Positions 1-10,138 of a DNA stretch of 50,227 bases are shown here, piece by piece. Both the position numbers and the translations under genes were made by a program. A model generated the notes under the pieces. It worked only from the letters and a program-made list of their open reading frames with translations, searched no databases and was not told the origin of the DNA. The stretch's first letter is position 1; every line of letters starts with the position of its first letter. The stretch is from Candidatus Zambryskiibacteriota bacterium. Its GTDB lineage: Bacteria; Patescibacteriota; Minisyncoccia; Phycocordibacterales; Zambryskibacteraceae. The DNA is taken from contig JACPAD010000006.1 of the NCBI GenBank assembly GCA_016180955.1, positions 1 to 50,227 on the forward strand, in the 5' to 3' direction.

Positions 1-483
1 AGTGGAAGTGGTAACTGCCGGCGCTGCTATTGACCCTTGAATACCGGGAGCGGTAAGCAGTCCGGGTGGGACAACTTCTGACTTTCCGGCGCCTTGAGTG
101 ACGAGTTCGTTTAATCTGGCAGTTGTTCTCGGTCCGACTATGCCTACGGCTTCAATACCCTCTTTCTCCTGCAATCTCCTGACTGCTTGCTCCGTCAGAG
201 GACCGAAGTAGCCGGTGATGGGAGCCGAATAAAATTCCGGATATTTCTGCAAGAGGAAAGTCTGAAGCTCCTTGACATCCTCTCCGGAGAGTCCTCGAGA
301 GAGAGACCTGGTTAGGTTAAGCTCGCTTTTTACTTGAACAATTTGAGTTTTAAGCTCTTCTACTTGCGCTTGAAGTACTTTAATCTGCTCTTGGAGTTGT
401 TTGATGATCAGAGAGGGGTCTGTTTGGGCGAAGGCTATAACCGGACTTAAGGCGAGAACTACAGCTAGTAAAGATTTTTTCAT
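1..483 (-). CDS. Peptidoglycan-binding-domain protein, partial (3' end beyond window start); tandem paralog of the next gene
   Basis: Reverse translation from ATG at 483 gives MKKSLLAVVLALSPVIAFAQTDPSLIIKQLQEQIKVLQAQVEELKTQI..., then LSGEDVKELQTFLLQKYPEFYSAPITGYFGPLTEQAVRRLQEKEGIEAVGIVGPRTTARLNEL (PG_binding_1-like); nearly the same as 499..1539. Confidence 0.85.
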   Translation of the reverse strand, partial: MKKSLLAVVLALSPVIAFAQTDPSLIIKQLQEQIKVLQAQVEELKTQIVQVKSELNLTRSLSRGLSGEDVKELQTFLLQKYPEFYSAPITGYFGPLTEQAVRRLQEKEGIEAVGIVGPRTTARLNELVTQGAGKSEVVPPGLLTAPGIQGSIAAPAVTTST

Positions 484-498
484 AGTTTAATTATATCT

Positions 499-1539
499 TT
501 ACTTAAGAAATTGTTGCATCTGATACAAAACTTTCTGTATGGCTTCTAAAATACTTGCTAGCTGTTGATTCCCAGGCATAAGAAGGGAGGTAGTGGCTGT
601 GCTATTAGCCGGTGGAGTCGCGGGGGGAATAACAGTTAAAGTAACGCTTTGGCTCGAAGACACTCCCCCATATAAACCTGGCGGGGTGTAGCAATTGACC
701 GTGTAAGTAGTCGTTTCGGTTGGAGAAACTCGCTCTGAAGAATTTCTGTTAATGTAGCCATAACTACCATTGCTCCAAACCTTATAACAATCACTAGTGG
801 TGTCAGTGCCATTTGAGATGGTTAAAGTTGCCCATTGCCCAGCACTAGCCGTGATAGTGCTAGGACTAACTGATAGTGTAAAGGAAGGCGAGGGTGTAGA
901 TGCAGTCGAAGATGTTTGGCTACTTGTGTTAGTTGTGGCTGTAGTTGTATTTGTATTAGTAGTACTGGTAGCTGTAGTTGAAGTCGTCGTTACAGACGTT
1001 GCAGAACTAGCTGTCGTTGATTGGGCCGAAGTGGTAGTCTGTTGAGCTGGAGCAACGACTGGAGCTGTTACTCCTCCTCCGGTAAGCAGTCCGGGTGGAA
1101 TAGTTCCTGACTTGCCGGCGCCTTGAGTGATAAGTTCGTTTAATTTGGCGGTTGTTCTTGGCCCTACAATGCCTATAGCTTCAATACCCTCCTTCTCCTG
1201 CAACTTCCTCACTGCTTGCTCCGTCAAAGGACCAAAGTAGCCGGTAATAGGAGCTGAATAAAATTCAGGGTATTTCTGTGAGAGAAAAGTCTGAAGTTGT
1301 TTGACATCATCTCCGCTCAAACCTTGAGAAAGAGATCTGGTTAAGTTAAGTTCGCTTTTTACTTGGGTGATTTGAGTCTTAAGCTCTTCTACTTGCGCTT
1401 GAAGTACTTTAATCTGCTCTTGGAGCTGTTTGATGATCAGAGAGGGGTCTGTTTGGGCGAAGACCCAAGAAGCGGGGGTGAAGACAAAGATAGCCAGAAT
1501 CACTAAAGGAATTTTTGCATTCCCCGAGATTTTATTCAT
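499..1539 (-). CDS. Secreted peptidoglycan-binding-domain protein with Thr/Ser-rich linker
   Basis: Signal peptide, coiled coil, PG_binding_1-like repeat (GYFGPLTEQAVRKLQ), low-complexity T/S linker. Confidence 0.85.
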   Translation of the reverse strand: MNKISGNAKIPLVILAIFVFTPASWVFAQTDPSLIIKQLQEQIKVLQAQVEELKTQITQVKSELNLTRSLSQGLSGDDVKQLQTFLSQKYPEFYSAPITGYFGPLTEQAVRKLQEKEGIEAIGIVGPRTTAKLNELITQGAGKSGTIPPGLLTGGGVTAPVVAPAQQTTTSAQSTTASSATSVTTTSTTATSTTNTNTTTATTNTSSQTSSTASTPSPSFTLSVSPSTITASAGQWATLTISNGTDTTSDCYKVWSNGSYGYINRNSSERVSPTETTTYTVNCYTPPGLYGGVSSSQSVTLTVIPPATPPANSTATTSLLMPGNQQLASILEAIQKVLYQMQQFLK

Positions 1540-1556
1540 GGAATAATTGTGGTCGA

Positions 1557-4500
1557 TTAGCGGCGGAAGGGCGAGAGAAATGCTTCAAATATGTTCGCGA
1601 CTGATTGCATTACGCCTGTTTGTCCTGAATACGTGCAATAGCTTCCGTTCCATAGATGACCGGACGGGCATAGAAACGCCAGCGGCTTCACCAGACTTGA
1701 ACTAGAACTTGGTGTTGGGTAAGACGGCGTTGGATAGGACGGTGTTGGGTAGGAGGAATCGGGTGTTGGGTAAGATGGTGTTGGGTAAGATGGTGTTGGG
1801 TAGGAAGAAGACACACAAGCATTTCCATCCCAGTATTGACCAGACGAGCAGGAGCTCGATGTTTGGGAAGAGACACAGGTGCTTCCGTTCCAGTATTGTC
1901 CGGAAGCACAATCGGTGGTGGATGTATTTACACAGGCGCTTCCGTTCCAATACTGACCGGACGGGCATGATGCCTGGCGAGGAGTTGCTATACCAGTAGC
2001 AATTCGAGGCGCTTATGCATGAAGACTGGCTCGTATAGCTGCCACAAGATCCATAATTGGTATTGCCGGTGCCTGTAGATGTCACGCAGCTTGAACCGTT
2101 CCAGTACTGGCCCGACGAGCATGTAGCAGACGAGGAAGATTGGCAACTTGTATCCGCGCTGTCAATAAGACCGTCTGCATCGTTATCAATGCCATCGCTG
2201 CACAAGGAGGAGCCATAAGGGCCTTCGTAACCTCCGGTGGTAGTGGTAGAAGAGTGCTGACAACTGGAGTCTGCGTTGTCGATGAGATTGTCGCCGTCGT
2301 TGTCAATGCCATCGGAACACACGGCAGAACCAGCAGGACCCTCGTATCCTCCTCCGGATGAGGTAACAACCGCTAGACGGATACCATTCATCATTATCGG
2401 TTTTGTCATAACAGCTTGAATCAGCGGGATAATCGGTAGCGCCGTCATTATCATTGTCTCTGCCATCGGCGCACTGGGCAGTACCGGTAGTGATGTTACT
2501 GCCTGAACAACCAGAAATCGGTTCGGTTGCACAACTTCGCACAGTAGTTCCTCCAGGCATGACGTAGCTCGTCATCCCGCTGTTAAACCAGGCACTACTC
2601 ATAGAGTGACATCCTGAACCAAGAAGATTAATAAGCTCGGTAGAGCAGCTTCCTGAAACCGTTCCAGTCGATTGTTCTGCGGGACAGCTTGACGGCGCGT
2701 AGTTGCCTAGAGTCAGGTATTGCGGATAGAAGTATTGGCACGACGTTTGGGTGTTGAGTTGACAGTAGCGCGCGCCGGTCTTGTCCCAGCGGCTGTAAGC
2801 AAAGCCGGGGCATGAAGTGGCATCCCCTTTATACTCACCGGGGGTCGTTGTTCCATATCCTGTCCATGACCATGTGGTCGTAGATGTAGTAGTAAGAGCG
2901 ACGCATCCGTTCCCATCCCAGTACTGCGCGGAGGAGCAAGTTGTCGCCTTGCGGCATTTCTCCGTATCCGGCATGCCGAAGTCAACACTCGATTGTGTCC
3001 CTGCTCCAGAAAGCCATATATTTGAATTAGAGGAGACATTGGCGCAGGCCGCCTTCAACTCTGAAATTCGCGATTCCGAAGCGTCGGAGCGTATCCACGA
3101 GCGGAGTCCGAGCGAGTTCCAAACCTGCTCTCTTTGCCCGAACGGCACTGGAATAATATCCTTGTTGGACGTACAACCATAGATGAAGGCGGTTGAACAC
3201 TGCTGGAGTATGCCTCCCGGCGTTCGGTACTCGGTCATACTTTCGCTAAAGCAGTTGCCGCTCTGGTCCATGCTATGCCAGCCGGTGCCGTATTGCGCGC
3301 ATTGCTTTTCCGGTGGTATCTCGGGAACTGTGATATGGAAGGTTTGTAGACATTCTCCCTTGTCGCCGCGCGCTGTCGCTCCATTGAAACCAGACTCGTA
3401 ACAGTAAATGCGTGCTTCTTCAAAAGAGACAACAACCCGCCCGCCTCTGAAGGTGTACGGAAACTTTGTCGAGCGATCCTCAACTTTTGGCCTGCAAGTA
3501 TAGTAAGTACCGCACTCTGGTGAACTATACGCAGCTACCCGCTCTTCATTAATTCCACACGAGCTGACAGTAGGCATGGCAGGACAAATAACTTGTCTGT
3601 CATTGTCTTCAAACTTCGGCAATGTTCTGGTGTTGAAAGGAACACAGGCGCTGCGGACAAAACAGCCAAATTCGTTGATAGACTCTTGTCGATATTGTCC
3701 CGGAGGGCAAGGGGAATAATTGATAACGGCCGGGCAGAGAATAGTGTTCGGAGTTGTTGTCCCCTCTCGCAGTCGATTTCGGTACTCTTCCGTATAGATA
3801 ATCTGTGCTTCATCATATGTACGGCGGACATGCTCGTAGGCGCTATCGAGCTCTCTTATACCTTCATTTCCGAAGAATCGCTCGGCAATTTGACGGCATA
3901 CCGGAGGAATGGCTCCCCCTCCTTGTGTTCTTGTGCCGGGATTGAGGCAAAATGTGCCGCATCCTTGAAGCGTCCCATCGCCACAGGCAATGTCTCCATT
4001 CTCAAGCGCTTCTTTGAGCGCGGCCGTATTTTCTGTCTTTTCAACGTGGACGCGGTATTCCTCGGGAATATATCGTTGAACTGTCTCATGCTTCGCGAGC
4101 TTCGCGCAAGCGCGCAAAAGTTCAACCGAGGCGGTATCAGGATCCATGGCTCGGCATTCGTCAATGTCAACTCCGATTGTCTTTGCGACATCAACAATTG
4201 TACGTTTCTCCGTGACTTTCTCCGGCGTGAGATCAATGGTGCGCGCCAGTGTCGGGTTTGCGGTACTCAACTCTTGGGCAATTCTCGCCGCGACATTAAT
4301 AAGACATTCTGTGCTGACACATTGCTTGAACTCCTCAATAACACTTCCTTTAAACTGCGTAAGCAAAGCATCAACCTCGCGCTCTTGCTCTTCGGGGAAG
4401 AGATCATATTTCTTCCCTATCTCGGCACACTCGATGATGTATTGCTCCTGGTTACAAATCGCTCGCGCTTGGTCAACGCGAACCACCGGCGAATCGTAAA

Positions 4501-4621
4501 GTTCACTCAATTCGCGAAGAGCAGCATTAATATTTTCAGTTTCCGCATATGCGATTGAGCCAGTAAAGATGGCAGTTGCCGCAAGTAAAACGGATAGTCG
4601 TTTTTTCATATTATTGTTCAA
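1557..4621 (-). pseudogene. Large secreted Cys-rich protein split over three frames (frameshifts near 2380 and 1975), with CxDGxDNDxDGxxD repeats, CxSGQYWNGxxC repeats and a YPTP-repeat tail
   Basis: ORFs 2303..4621, 1702..2532 and 1557..1814 continue the same repeat types across frame changes (DNDNDGATDYPADSSC -> DGIDNDGDNLIDNADSSC -> SYPTPSYPTPSYPTP). Confidence 0.75.
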
Positions 4622-4874
4622 ATGGATTAAGCACTTTTTTCACCTTTTCAAAGGGATTTGTCTCAACAGTACTGAGCGGATTATCCGCCTTAAATGGATT
4701 TTCTGCCTTGGCCACTTCTTCCGCCACTTGCTCTGCAGCCGTCTTTTCAGTTGAAGGAACTATTATATAGAGCGAGTATACGAGCCAGACGACAACAAGA
4801 ATAACAAGAATAGCGATGACAAGAATCGCCATTTTTCGACGAGTAAAGGAAGAGAAGTCCGATGATAAGAGCAT
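4611..4874 (-). CDS. Small single-TM protein with NPF-rich tail (KADNPLSTVETNPFEKVKKVLNPFE)
   Basis: ORF with hydrophobic N-terminal helix; abuts the preceding gene. Confidence 0.65.
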   Translation of the reverse strand: MLLSSDFSSFTRRKMAILVIAILVILVVVWLVYSLYIIVPSTEKTAAEQVAEEVAKAENPFKADNPLSTVETNPFEKVKKVLNPFEQ

Positions 4875-4950
4875 GTTATTGTGCAGTTTCTAGAATAATA
4901 TGTTTATTATCCTACCGCCTATCCTTGTGCACAAGAGAGTTATACACACC

Positions 4951-5550
4951 CTACTGGCGCCTGTATCTGCCGATTAGTTCTGCTTCGGCAAGAATATGGT
5001 TTTGCATCGCTTCAAGAACTTCTTTTTTTGCGGCTCCCGGCTCGATATTAAGCACGGCGTCAAGCGCATAAAGTTTGAATATATATCTATGCTCGGACGG
5101 CTCGTATTGGGACGGAGGACACGGACCCACATAAGCGCTGCCGCCGGCGGTGTTTGCTCCGGGCGTACCCGTACCTCCCCCTTCTGGAATCTCTTGAGTT
5201 GCCGGTGGGATATTAAACAGAACCCAGTGGTCGAATACTCCGTCCGGCCTTAATTGTTTTGGCACATCCGGGTCATCCATAATGAGCGCAAGCGTTTTGG
5301 CTTCTGCCGGCACTCCGGAGATTGAGAGGGGCGGATTTGTTACCTTTTCTCCGTCGCAGGTGTATTTTACCGGAATTGACGCGTTGTGTTCGAACGCAGA
5401 GCTTGAGAGTCGCATTTGCATAATTATTGAATCTTCTTTACTAATAATCCCCTCCTCTGTTACGGCAGACCCTTCGAATAAGAACCAAACGAAGAGTATC
5501 ACGGCAACGAACGTAGCGATGACTAAAGATGTTCGCATGTAGTATAGCAA
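4951..5550 (-). CDS. YbhB/YbcL-family (PEBP, Raf kinase inhibitor-like) protein with N-terminal TM
   Basis: Motifs FEHNASIPVKYTCDGEKVTNPPLSISGVPAEAKTLALIMDDPDVP...DHWVLFNIPP, typical of bacterial PEBP. Confidence 0.9.
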   Translation of the reverse strand: MLYYMRTSLVIATFVAVILFVWFLFEGSAVTEEGIISKEDSIIMQMRLSSSAFEHNASIPVKYTCDGEKVTNPPLSISGVPAEAKTLALIMDDPDVPKQLRPDGVFDHWVLFNIPPATQEIPEGGGTGTPGANTAGGSAYVGPCPPSQYEPSEHRYIFKLYALDAVLNIEPGAAKKEVLEAMQNHILAEAELIGRYRRQ

Positions 5551-5565
5551 TTATACTAAGGCATT

Positions 5566-5884
5566 TCAGTTTTTAATAATATCTTTGATCTGCTTTATCC
5601 TTTCTTTCAGTTCACCTCGGACTGTATAAAATTTATAATCTTTTAGTATATCTAGTAGCAAGTGATTGATTTCTGACCTAAACTCTGGAGAAAGTGGTCG
5701 AAAACCGTCATCGACAAGCGGTAGCTCTGGTGGTAGGTAAATTATGAAATCGTATTTCTTAGCATTTTTTATAGCTAATTCACAAAACTCACTAAATTTA
5801 GGATTCTTATCAGCGTTTTTAACTTTTGTTTTGAGATAGACGATGGAATTAAGTGTACAACCATCAGATACAAACGATTGATTT
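5566..5884 (-). pseudogene. C-terminal fragment of an AAA/NadR-like P-loop ATPase, 5'-truncated
   Basis: KYDFIIYLPPELPLVDDGFRPLSPEFRSEINHLLLDILKDYKFYTVRGELKERIKQI resembles the C-terminal half of AAA_28-type ATPases; no Walker A upstream; runs into the end of the next gene. Confidence 0.55.
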
Positions 5885-6709
5885 TTATTTGCAGAAGTCG
5901 CTTTGTTTGCCACTAACACCGTCAGCTGAAGGCAGAGCCAGTACTTTTACCCTGTTTTCCGGAGAAATCCAATCAAACCAACATACCCCATATCTATATG
6001 TGTCAGAAGTATGTGAGGCTCTCCAGATAGGGTCCTTGGAAACTTCGTTTTCTTGGCGGTAGTCATATACACCCCAATCAAGAAAAGTATTGCCAGGCAG
6101 ACCAACAGCAGTAGCAACCACCTCACCCTTCTTAACATCAGTTTGAACAACAGCATTAGTACGAGAATCCAGAGTTTGAGGAAGCGGCAAAGTTTCGGCA
6201 AGCGCTTGAAATTTAGGCGCAAGAGTTAGAAGATGCCCCAGACGATATCGCACGCCGCATGGATGCTCAAATTCCATAGTGTACTGAATAATACCGTTTA
6301 CCGGATAGCGGGCGCCGACTACTACTGGTGCATCGATAGGTGCGGTCACGATAATTTCTTCCGGGCGAGAGTTATCAAATCTGAAACCGCCATGCGCCTT
6401 GAAATCTCCTCCACGCACTTGCCCTGGATACAAAACCGAAGTCGCTTTGTTTATATCTATCGGAAGATCGAAGACGAAAGGGTCCGGACAAAAAGCTTTT
6501 GAGGAAATGAGCGAAGGATTGTTCGGTGTTTGATATAGATTGGGCACGCTCGAGCTGGCCTCATTGACGGAAAGTGTGATATTTCCATTTTCCTCGTGTA
6601 CTTCAGCAGACTTTTTGTTTTTTGCGTAAAAAAGCAAACCTGTTCCTGCCGCCAAGGCCGCAACAACAATCAAAATTACAATTGGCGCAAATCCTAGAGT
6701 TCTCTTCAT
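5885..6709 (-). CDS. Membrane-anchored protein with M23-peptidase-like fold
   Basis: N-terminal TM; HGGFRFD..., IDAPVVVGARYPVNG, YRLGHL, VGLPGNTFLDWGVYD resemble M23/lysostaphin-type segments; catalytic set uncertain. Confidence 0.5.
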   Translation of the reverse strand: MKRTLGFAPIVILIVVAALAAGTGLLFYAKNKKSAEVHEENGNITLSVNEASSSVPNLYQTPNNPSLISSKAFCPDPFVFDLPIDINKATSVLYPGQVRGGDFKAHGGFRFDNSRPEEIIVTAPIDAPVVVGARYPVNGIIQYTMEFEHPCGVRYRLGHLLTLAPKFQALAETLPLPQTLDSRTNAVVQTDVKKGEVVATAVGLPGNTFLDWGVYDYRQENEVSKDPIWRASHTSDTYRYGVCWFDWISPENRVKVLALPSADGVSGKQSDFCK

Positions 6710-6745
6710 ATTTTAATTTTACCACTTAACTACAAAGAAAATGTG

Positions 6746-6916
6746 GCTCCCAAAGTATAGCATCGATATACCACTCTTTTTCAATAAAGAATTTATGGAA
6801 CAAATGCCTCAAAGATTAGCTTTAATCAAATTGATGAGAAATTTAGAAGAAACAGAAAAAGTTTGAAGATTGGTCTGAAAATCACTCTTTAACCCGAGTG
6901 GGAGGTAAATATACAA
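6746..6916 (+). repeat. Dispersed ~170-nt repeat, copy 1
   Basis: GCTCCCAAAGTATAGCATCGATATACCACT...GGTAAATATACAA; related to 10394..10563. Confidence 0.85.
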
Positions 6917-6979
6917 AAGGAAAACCCGTTGCCGACACACAACGGATTCTCCGTCGAGCATCAGAAACGGGTGTCATAC

Positions 6980-7237
6980 CTATAGGGTCGAAAGTGCGAA
7001 TCGATGACCGGCATTGAAGGCACTCTTAATCAGATGTGTCTGGTTCTCACAACAGTGCCAAACAACATCAACCACACTGTCGCCGAACTGTTGCTTGGCG
7101 AACTCCATTGCCACCTTGCGGTCAAAGCTATGGTATTCGACCATATAGGTGGGGATTCTGCACCCCATTCGGTCTCTCGGGGTTTCCATCTTGCGTACCT
7201 CTACCCGACTGCCGTTTGCTACGAGAGCGTAGAACAT
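6980..7237 (-). CDS. Hypothetical protein (orphan)
   Basis: 85-aa ORF, GGGAGG Shine-Dalgarno, downstream hairpin + T-run. Confidence 0.6.
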   Translation of the reverse strand: MFYALVANGSRVEVRKMETPRDRMGCRIPTYMVEYHSFDRKVAMEFAKQQFGDSVVDVVWHCCENQTHLIKSAFNAGHRFALSTL

Positions 7238-7603
7238 ATCAAGCCTCCCATGTTTTCTAAAGTAAAGTTAGCATATCCAAACAAAAAGTTCGACTTCTAC
7301 TTGGGTAGGTTCTATTAAGGCTCTAAATGCTCCATACCATCAATCTGGCTCACTCTGGCAGACGATTTTCGAACCATCGATTGGGTAAAAGAGTATCCTC
7401 ATCCTAGTGTGGAGTTAGAGCAGATAAAGTCATTGTTAGCTGTCTAGATCAGGGGGTGGGATATGACCCATATGAGTTTATAACTTAACGTCTCTTATTT
7501 GTCTCTCCTGCAAAATCTAGATTTTGCAAAGTTTCGCCAGTGAAAGTAAAAGAGCCAGCGAGAGAGTCGCGAATTGCTGACTCCCTTACTGGCTCCGAAG
7601 GAA

Positions 7604-8119
7604 CTACTTTTGAGTCTTGGTTCTCTTTTCAGTCCTGATGCCGTACTTCAGTTGAAACTGTGTACACCACGCCCCGACGTCATGGAGTTTCGCCTTAGCT
7701 GCAACAATGTCACTAACGGCCTTGTTGTTCAGCGGAATCCGATCAAGGAGTCGATGAGCGCTGTCGGCCGTCTCGCTGATGCCGAGGAGGATCTCTCTGA
7801 GTTCTTCGTCGGTGAAGACGCTCTTCGGACCTTCTGCCTTCGGGAAGATGCCTAGGATATCCCAGAGCTTATCGATGTCGCTACGAGAAATGGACTCCTT
7901 CGATTGAGGAGAGGTCAGGACTTCACATCTTTCTCTGATTTCCAGCTCTACCTCGATTTGGAACGGAGGCACGAGCTGACAACGTCGGATATTGATGAAC
8001 CGTCCCGCCCCTTTTTCTGCGCCAGGCATATGGACGTCATCCCACCGATCTTTGTTCTCAGTGATTGCCTTGCAGAGATCCGCGTACCCTTCTGGGCTAA
8101 CAACGATATTGATCTTCAT
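7604..8119 (-). CDS. Hypothetical protein (orphan; start moved to MKINIVV)
   Basis: ATG at 8119 preceded by GGGGGACAGT; strong terminator 3' of the stop (GAGCCAG...CTGGCTCTTTT). Confidence 0.6.
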   Translation of the reverse strand: MKINIVVSPEGYADLCKAITENKDRWDDVHMPGAEKGAGRFINIRRCQLVPPFQIEVELEIRERCEVLTSPQSKESISRSDIDKLWDILGIFPKAEGPKSVFTDEELREILLGISETADSAHRLLDRIPLNNKAVSDIVAAKAKLHDVGAWCTQFQLKYGIRTEKRTKTQK

Positions 8120-8359
8120 ACTGTCCCCCTGGGAGTCTATGCTCCTCAAGAACATTCGGGGCACCATCGCCCTCGAAAGGACTGATTCATAATATACCAA
8201 CACATACCTTGACTTGTCAAGGCAAGTGTGCTAGGATGAAGCGCAGAGATTACAGTCTGTTTGGGCTATCAGGACTGTATGAAGTCGTTCATCCTTTGCC
8301 CCAGCGAAAGCTGAAAGCGGATGACTTCTTGATAGGTTCAACCTTTCAAGGAGAAGACT

Positions 8360-8770
8360 ATGCTTACGACGACTTGCTCGATGTGTGGAAAAACATTTGA
8401 GAAGAACGAGAAGGTCAACAGCACTATGGCAGCTGCGGTTGGAAGAGATTCCAACGACATCTGCTACGCCTGCGCCCTCGAGAGGATCACTGGAGGTCAT
8501 GCGCCTGAAGAAGGAGACTTCAACAGCGCGCATCTCATCTCCGGAGAGATCTCGGACAAGGACCTCGGATACCTCATGGAGGATTTGCGGAACGTGGAAC
8601 TCGGCCGGTCGACGTTTGAACCCTACGAAGAGGATTCTGATGAAGACTGGGAAGACCCCGCTTGGTGCTATACGTGCAATAAGGACACTGCCTTCTGCAC
8701 GTGCTACAACTGCTCTAAGTGCGGTCTCAATCCCGATTTCTGCGAGTGTGAGGACACAGACGAGAAGTAG
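8360..8770 (+). CDS. Acidic Cys-rich, multi-CxxC (zinc-ribbon-like) hypothetical protein
   Basis: CSMCGKTF, CYAC, CYTCNKDTAFCTCYNCSKCGLNPDFCEC; AAGGAG Shine-Dalgarno; terminator after stop. Confidence 0.65.
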   Translation: MLTTTCSMCGKTFEKNEKVNSTMAAAVGRDSNDICYACALERITGGHAPEEGDFNSAHLISGEISDKDLGYLMEDLRNVELGRSTFEPYEEDSDEDWEDPAWCYTCNKDTAFCTCYNCSKCGLNPDFCECEDTDEK

Positions 8771-8776
8771 AACAAG

Positions 8777-8810
8777 GACCCGTCTAGCGAAAGCGAAGCG
8801 GGTCTTTCTT
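8777..8810 (+). terminator. Intrinsic terminator
   Basis: GACCCG...CGGGTC followed by TTTCTT. Confidence 0.75.
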
Positions 8811-8830
8811 ATTTCATATTAAAACTCAAT

Positions 8831-9322
8831 CTATTCGAATCCTGCCAGCTTAAGAATTTTATTAACAAAATCTCTTTTATTACTGATAAAGCCATTTTTA
8901 CCGGTCGGGTCTTGTAATATGAGGTCCTTTTTAATCAACTCACAGAGTTTATCTTTAGCTTCTTCAAATGTAGATACAATGTGTCCAGTTTTCTTCACAA
9001 ATTCAATGGACCATTTTGGATTTCTGGCTTCTTGCCAGATAATGATTAACTTATCACAAAAGTCTCCAGGTTTAGCTGTATTGTTTGCATAAAAATATCC
9101 AATTTCAATCCAAGTGGCTTCAGAAGGAGCTATGCCTGGATTGGCTACCATATAGTTTGCGGACTTGACCCCATTTAGATCATCTGGGAAAAATGTGTCT
9201 GGAGATGTTTGATCGGAATCAAATTCCCAGTCGTGGAAATCGCACTCAGAAATATCTTTAAATAATTCCTTCCAATTATTATCATGTTCGTTTGATTGTC
9301 CTGCCAGATATACTTTTTTCAT
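8831..9322 (-). CDS. Nucleoside 2-deoxyribosyltransferase-like protein
   Basis: MKKVYLAGQSNEHDNNWKE...FFPDDLNG...IAPSEATWIEIGYFYANN resembles Nuc_deoxyrib_tr fold proteins. Confidence 0.5.
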   Translation of the reverse strand: MKKVYLAGQSNEHDNNWKELFKDISECDFHDWEFDSDQTSPDTFFPDDLNGVKSANYMVANPGIAPSEATWIEIGYFYANNTAKPGDFCDKLIIIWQEARNPKWSIEFVKKTGHIVSTFEEAKDKLCELIKKDLILQDPTGKNGFISNKRDFVNKILKLAGFE

Positions 9323-9771
9323 ATTATTTTCTCTATAGCTTCAAGTTTAGTTTGAGTACTATTTAACTTTTTCTGTTGGCTTTTAAGATTTCTTTTATAA
9401 ACCAAGAGATAATCCTTTGGAGCTAATTCTCTAAACCGCACACCACCAATCTCTGTAACCCTTAGTTTTTCTATCTCAATACCCAATTCAATTAAATCAC
9501 TTTCTGGCTCAAATCCCACAGGACCCTCTCCTTTAGTAAATTCGTGCGGATAAGGAGCGTCTTGTTTATAGCCAATCTCAGCTAAAATTCTCATTAACTT
9601 ATCTAGGCCGTCAATTAAGTCTTTGTTGGGAATAACAATATCAGTATCATTTACTTCATCCAGTTGACCAACAATTCGATATAGACCAAGGGAACCATAT
9701 AACGTAGGTATCATGCCGTGTTTGTTGAGCACTCTCGTAATTTCTAGAAAAGATGAGAACTTCTTATCCAT
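9319..9771 (-). CDS. Nucleotidyltransferase-like protein
   Basis: YGSLGLYRIVGQLDEVNDTDIVIP resembles GSxxxG...DxD NTase motif; 4-nt overlap with the next gene. Confidence 0.5.
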   Translation of the reverse strand: MDKKFSSFLEITRVLNKHGMIPTLYGSLGLYRIVGQLDEVNDTDIVIPNKDLIDGLDKLMRILAEIGYKQDAPYPHEFTKGEGPVGFEPESDLIELGIEIEKLRVTEIGGVRFRELAPKDYLLVYKRNLKSQQKKLNSTQTKLEAIEKII

Positions 9772-9916
9772 ACTAGGAAAGTATAACAGAAGTTCAATTC
9801 CTCTTTGTAGGCCTTGAATATACGCCACCCGACATTATTTTTTAGGCAGGGTATATCACATTCGATAGTCTTGAAGCATTCTTCCTTGCATTACGTCTTT
9901 ATGTTATAATACGCAT

Positions 9917-10138
9917 ATGAAAAATATTATTCATTTCTCGGTATCAAAAGAAGGCAAGTTCTACACTGCTTCTGCAATCAACTTTGCCATTGTTACTCAG
10001 GCCAGAACTCTTGATAATTTGGCCAAAAACATCCAGGAAGCAGTTGAGGTGCACTTTCACGGCGAGAATATAAAAGAATTAGGGTTTTCTCCCAAGCCCT
10101 CTATCTTGGCTAACATAGAACTTCCGGCTCATGTCTAA
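9917..10138 (+). CDS. hicB: HicB-family antitoxin
   Basis: FSVSKEGKFYTASAINFAIVTQARTLDNLAKNIQEAVEVHF; overlaps a HicA ORF. Confidence 0.75.
   Translation: MKNIIHFSVSKEGKFYTASAINFAIVTQARTLDNLAKNIQEAVEVHFHGENIKELGFSPKPSILANIELPAHV

Noticed and set aside
797-1045. Val-rich 82-aa plus-strand ORF
   Set aside because: Antisense of the Thr/Ser-rich linker of the peptidoglycan-binding protein.
3593-4558. 321-aa plus-strand ORF
   Set aside because: Antisense to a better-supported secreted-protein ORF with continuous repeats; low-quality composition.
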